From Sporisorium sorghi (Eukaryota; Basidiomycota; Ustilaginomycetes; Ustilaginales; Ustilaginaceae), in NCBI GenBank assembly GCA_023212695.1, contig JALCCG010000306.1, forward strand, positions 1-21,055: DNA of 21,055 bases, in the 5' to 3' direction. The notes beneath the pieces were generated by a model. That model was given only the letters and a program-made list of their open reading frames with translations, ran no database searches and was not told the origin of the DNA. Positions 16,589 to 21,055 of the stretch are shown here, piece by piece. A program made the translations under genes and the position numbers. Position 1 is the stretch's first letter. Every line of letters starts with the position of its first letter.

Positions 16589-19500
16589 AGGCTGGGCACG
16601 ACGGGCGCAACGACGCCGCTTGCGTCGCTCGCCAGACTGTGCTGCGATGCTGAACGCGATACATACTCCTGTTCCGATCGAGGTCCATACGAGTTGACGG
16701 GGAACTGCTCACTAGCCGGTGAAGAGGCGGCAGAGGCATGCAAGTGTCTTCGCTTCGGGTCCATCGTCAGTGCAGGCGAGTTGAGCCCCGACGATGCAGC
16801 ACTTCCATTCGTCTCTTCGCGCGCTTGGACCGAGTGGCGAGGCAGTTGGAATCGACTCGACCAGTCATCGCTCGACAGCAGCGACGGCGCGAGCTGGCTC
16901 GAGCTCGTACCCACATAGGCGCTGGCACTCGCACGGCGATCCAGCAGTGTCGTGCTTTGCTGCTCTCCGCTTGCACCTGGCGAGGCGGCGTGAAAGCCGA
17001 GCGAACTGCCACCACGCGCAGGCTCGACCGTCGCTGCGTCGGCCAAGCTCGGCGAGTCGGACGTCGTGTTGCGTCCGAACAGGCTGAAGCGCTTGCGAGT
17101 CGAGGTCGGACTCAAAGTCTGCGCTTGGCTAGGTTCGACTTCGCTTGCAGTCGAGGTAATCGTCGCCGGCATCGTGTACGTGCCGAGACTAGCAAGCTCG
17201 TGCGAGGCCGTAGCGAGCGCCGACTTGTCCATCCTGCTACTCGAAAAGCCCTGCGTGCTTGGCAACTTGCGCAAGCCGGGGCCCGCTTCATCATCGAGCG
17301 ACTCGACCTCGCTCAGGTATGCGAGCGCACTGCCCGTGGGAGGAGCATCGGTCGACGACGAGAAAGACTCGCCGCGACGATCCAGGAAGCTCTGGTAGAC
17401 CGAGTTGGGAGTCAGAGGACCGTGCGAGCTCGCAGTGTCGGATCCGGCACGCGACATGGACGGCACCGGCGATGGCATCGGCAGCAGAGGTGAAGCACCT
17501 GCACTCAGGATACCACCGGAAGCTGTGCGAAAGTTGGAGCCTGAGCCAGCTCGAAACTGGCCCGTTGTTGAAGGCGCTGCACCGTTGCCGCTGGCGCCGT
17601 ACTGAGACGAGGAGCCTGATCGATCGCGCGATGGACCCTCGCCTCGGCCCTGTCCTTGCTTTTCCAGGCTGGTGCCACTTCCACTGCCAGAACTGGGACC
17701 AGCACCGTGCTTCTGCAGCCAGCGCGCGATGGCCATCACCACCCTGAGTGCACGGATCTGCAGTCCTTCGCAGCCACAGAGCGAGGCAGCCTCATAGAGA
17801 CACACGGCCAGCCGATGCCTCTCCTCTGGATGAAGGCCGAGCGACTCGGACGGGCGGAAGAGATCGAGACCGCTGTTCTCGGAGCTGTCAAAGGCGTGCG
17901 TCATCGAAATAGACGGCGAGAGGGTGTCGCCCTGACGCGCCGATGTCGAGGACGCCTTGGGGTTGAGATCGTCGGCCAGGGCCACGTGAGCAGCATGGCG
18001 GGCCCACGAGGCGAGGTTGTCCAGTTTGTAAGTTCGCGCGAGCACCATGAGCGCGCACACCACAGCGGGGTGTCGCTGCAACGCGGTGCAGATGCGCAAC
18101 GTGTAGACGAACTGGAGCAGCGCAAGCACGACGGGAGACGGCTCCGAGATCTGGAGGTGGCGCGGCTGGAAGCGTGGATCACGGATCTTTTGCTTGCCTC
18201 CCTGCGAATCGTCTCTGTTGGCCGACGGAACCACGAGCGGATCGACAGCCTCTTCCTCGTCGTCCTCTTCGGCCAGAAACTCGGCGATATCTTCGGGGAT
18301 GATGCTCAAGCCGGACTGCTCGTTGGCCGCGGGATAGGCGATGCGAAGGGTGCGTCTGGCCTTTCTGCGGAACTCGTCCATCTTGGCCTTGAACCAGGGC
18401 CAGCGCGCTTCGAGGATGGCACGGTCGCAGCCGATCCTGAGTCCATCTGAACACACAATCTCGAAATCGCCGCGACCACCGAGGTTGAGCGCCTCGATCT
18501 CTTGCTCGAGGCTGTTCTGCTCCTCGCCGGCCGATGCACCACCTCCTGCTGCTGCTGCTGCTGCCGCCGCGTTGAGACCGCTACCGCCACGTGCGAGCGC
18601 CTGTGCGGATGCCATGGCGGAGGGAGCGGTGGTTGCCAGCTTGTCGAGGCCGAGCTGAACGGCTGCTTCCGAGAGGACCGAGGTAGGCGGCTGATAGATG
18701 CCCCACGCTTCGAGCTCGAGGACGACGACGTGATCCCAGTTGGTCTGGCGGTGGTTGTAGTCGCTGACGAGGTCCCTCTCCTTGTGTCCGACGACGACGA
18801 GGCGGTTCTTGCCGGGCCACAGCAGGGCGCGATTCCAGCTGCCGGTCGAAAGGGCTGAACCAGGCTCGATCCTGGACCACACCATGGTGGGCAGGTGAAG
18901 AGCCCAGATCGAGAAGCTCTGGGTTGCGTTGGCGAGGTAGGTGCCCGAGATGATCAGATAGGGCCCTAGAAGCGCACCGGTGGGGAAGCGGAGACCAGGA
19001 GGTAGCGTGACGCCGCCCATGTGGTTGGAGCGATCCTCCATCGAGACAAAGGGTCCAGATGAGGATGACGCCGCTGCGGTTTGCGAAGGGGTGAGGGGAC
19101 CGTCGGCATCGAGTGCGGATTCCTGGGATGCGTTCGAGTGGCTTCGGGCGCGTTGCTGCAGCTTGTCCGCACCGGAGCTGACCGCATCATCGGCCTGGCC
19201 TTGCACGGTGAGCACCTCGAGCTCCCTGCGTACGTCAGTGAAGTTGTAGTTCGAGTAGAGGTAGACGGGCAGTGGCTGGTTCGGCTCGGATCGGCAGCTC
19301 ATAGGCAAGGGGTTCTGCTCGACCTTGTCGCTCTCGTTGGCTGCTGCAGCACGGCCGTTCTGGGCAGATGCGGCGGTGCTGGATCCGGGCGGGTTGCTTC
19401 CGTTAGCATTTGCGCTGTTCAGCGGATCTTTGGCACGAGGATAGCATTTCGCTTTTTCGCCGTCCTTGTAAAGGCACTTTGCGCCCACTGCAAGCGAGCG

Positions 19501-20199
19501 GTAGCTGCCGCACTGCTTCCGGAAGCGTTGAGCGCCAATCCACCTGTTTTGCGAGAGGCTAAAGAGGTTGATGGACTCAACGTACTGGTTGGCGAGGTTC
19601 TGACCGCCGATGATGGAGAGAGTGTCGCCAGACAGGGACGAGAGGTGCGCATAGCGAGGAGCGGGTTGAGGCGTCTCGGGCTGGGAGCTGGAGGATGCGA
19701 TGTTGTGCGATGCGACGTCAAAGGTGTAGTCCCATTGGTGTGTTGCGAGATCAAAGGCGAGGAGTTCGTCGAGGACGCAGAGTTCCTCGGCGGGTGCGCC
19801 CGTGTTTGGGTCTTGGGCACCTTGGGAATAGCCCATGCCGCCAAAGAAGATGATCTTGTCGCGCCAGAGATCGGCCGAGTGAAAGTAGCGCGGTTGCGGC
19901 TGTTCTGTCGAGAAAGAGGCAGCCGCTGCTGCGTTGGCTTCGGTGGAACGCGGTCTGGGCTTGCTGGAGGGAGTGAGCTTGGACCACTTCATCTCGTCGA
20001 GGTCGAGGAGGTAGAGCGTGTTGACCATCCGATGGCTGCTGACGAGTCGGCCTCCAAAGAGGTAGACGCGTGCGCCACCTTTGGCGAGACCATGTTGCGA
20101 TGGCTCGACGAGCGTAGCAGAGGCGCCTACGAGCGGTGGTGGCACATCGCCGGAGCAGAGATGAAGCCGCGAGGACAGGTTGGCAATCGAGGGATGCAT
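15970..20199 (-). CDS. long Kelch-repeat/BTB protein (Ral2/LZTR1-like architecture)
   Basis: This is an intronless 1409-residue protein. Kelch-type beta-propeller blades are seen at about 44-75 (VYLFGG...LYLLDLDEMKW), 104-156 (IIFFGGMG...LLAFDLATHQW), 182-222 (LSIIGGQN...INLFSLSQNRW) and about 411-505 (LIISGTY...WALHLPTMVW, then a VVVGHKERD blade). A BTB/POZ-like segment follows at about 573-600 (GDFEIVCSDGLRIGCDRAILEARWPWF) and continues with an alpha-helical, BACK-like part (about 690-830). The C-terminal half is Ser-rich and disordered, with Gln11 and a short Lys/Glu coiled coil (about 1233-1267). Kelch plus BTB recalls fission yeast Ral2, needed for Ras1 activation in mating, and animal LZTR1, a Ras-linked CUL3 adaptor. 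That link is architectural inference, so no symbol is given. Another Kelch/BTB role is possible. It is upstream of KCS1 on the same strand. Confidence 0.85.
16555..16587 (-). repeat. pure (CAG)11 run encoding Gln11
   Basis: Eleven perfect CTG triplets on the plus strand are read as CAG (Gln) near residue 1210 of the Kelch/BTB protein, just before the Lys/Glu coiled-coil segment. The purity of the run suggests recent expansion and strain variability. Confidence 0.92.
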
Positions 20200-20926
20200 G
20201 GTTGGCGATATGGAGCGGTAAAAGGTGGTTTCTAGAGCGAGTTGAAATGCGTCAAGAGGTGTGCTTGAGCGAGCGATCCTGTCGAGATGGTCGATGTTGC
20301 ATTCAAAGGGACGTGCGCGTCTGTGGATCGATTCGAGCAGCCGTGAAACTTAGAAGCGCATCGCAGGTCGAGGTCGAGATGAGTTTAGATGAACTGTGCA
20401 GGATGTTCGAGGAGTTTCACCGTGGGTAATGAAGCGCCACGGTTGCTGCGAGAAAGAGCCTTTTGTAGCAGCTGGCGTGCGAATCAGAGACAGCGTGGGT
20501 GTGAGAAGAATGTGCCTTGATGGTTGCAGGAATGGTCGAGGGCCAATCTAAGAGGCAAAGATGGTGGCAGGAAAGAAGAGCGATGAATTCGTGTGGTGAC
20601 GATGAAAGTGGCGTGGCAGAAGGTGCAACGCGGCGTGAAGGTGGACGTGAAGGAGTCGTTACAGATAGTGAAAGGGGTGGATGATGGTGGATAAGGTGGA
20701 TCAAGATGGCGATTGGAGGTGCGAGTAGATGGGTCGACACCTTGCCGAGCGAGACCTGTTTAGCGCAGAGGCGAGAGAAAGAGTCCGGTGGCAAAGGAAA
20801 GATAGAAGGGCGATGGAAGCAAGAATAATCATCGACGGCGAACAAAGGATGCTAAAAACCAGCTGCTTAGCGCTCAACAGTGTCGCGACTGGCTGCCCAC
20901 CGTGTTGGAAGGAAGGAAAGGAAGGG

Positions 20927-20960
<34 letters not shown>

Positions 20961-21055
20961 GCCCTCCAAAAAGAAAAGAGATTTTCATCTGGGCGGGGGA
21001 TCGTCCCTGTGAAAAGATCCGCGGAGCCTTAAAAAAAAAAAATCCCGGGTGTGTC
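20200..21055. other. upstream region of the Kelch/BTB gene, no supported gene
   Basis: These 856 bases lie 5' of the minus-strand Kelch/BTB gene and should hold its leader and promoter. On that gene's sense strand much of the region is pyrimidine-rich. The ORFs present (20417-20845 and 20701-20988, minus) are His/Ser/Pro-rich or encode Phe homopolymers and look like chance reading of this composition. The last 100 bases hold an A31 run, a second A12 run and compressed G/C patches, which may be low-quality sequence at an assembly edge. Confidence 0.55.
20927..20957. repeat. A31 homopolymer
   Basis: There are 31 uninterrupted A residues preceded by a GGAAGGAAAGGAAGGG purine tract. No target duplication or element body is visible beside it. 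Confidence 0.95.

Noticed and set aside
15908..16918. 336-codon plus-strand ORF over the 3' end of the Kelch/BTB gene
   Set aside because: Shadow frame; poly-Cys comes from the CTG run read in another frame.
19081..20235. 384-codon plus-strand ORF antisense to the Kelch/BTB gene
   Set aside because: Val/Ala/Arg-rich translation without any known domain; the minus frame has clear Kelch blades.
20417..20845. 142-codon minus-strand ORF upstream of the Kelch/BTB gene
   Set aside because: His/Ser/Pro-rich reading of pyrimidine-rich promoter or leader DNA; no domain.

Overview
This is fungal nuclear DNA, most likely from a smut fungus (Ustilaginaceae, such as Ustilago, Sporisorium or Moesziomyces). 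The genus cannot be fixed from sequence alone. The inference rests on GC-rich coding DNA with long antisense shadow ORFs, very long intronless genes, short convergent gaps (104 and 136 bp), large Ser/Ala-rich disordered inserts, and typical fungal eukaryotic gene families. Seven protein-coding genes are supported. Only one has introns, two short ones near its 3' end. No tRNA, rRNA, CRISPR array or transposase was found.

Layout, left to right: (1) 846-2450, minus, a secreted precursor with about ten dibasic Kex2-type sites and three tandem ~35-residue repeats; (2) 3482-4739, plus, SURF1/Shy1, a cytochrome c oxidase assembly factor with three exons; (3) 4844-6106, minus, a Yea4/SLC35B4-type nucleotide-sugar transporter; (4) 6427-7053, plus, a small OB-fold protein resembling the telomere CST subunit Ten1; (5) 7190-9343, minus, the vacuolar endopolyphosphatase Ppn1; (6) 9782-14665, minus, the inositol hexakisphosphate kinase Kcs1; (7) 15970-20199, minus, a very long Kelch/BTB protein of the Ral2/LZTR1 type. 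The pairs 1/2 and 3/4 are divergent, 2/3 and 4/5 are convergent, and 5, 6 and 7 run in tandem on the minus strand.

Most genes look unrelated in function, as is normal for a fungal chromosome. The exception is the PPN1-KCS1 pair. Kcs1 makes inositol pyrophosphate, which in yeast controls polyphosphate synthesis and phosphate signalling, while Ppn1 cuts polyphosphate. The most novel item is the Kex2-processed repeat precursor at the left, whose architecture recalls repellent (Rep1) of Ustilago maydis and the fungal KEP class. Three 31-42 nt homopolymers (93-134, 6179-6212, 20927-20957) and several in-frame trinucleotide runs are the main low-complexity features.
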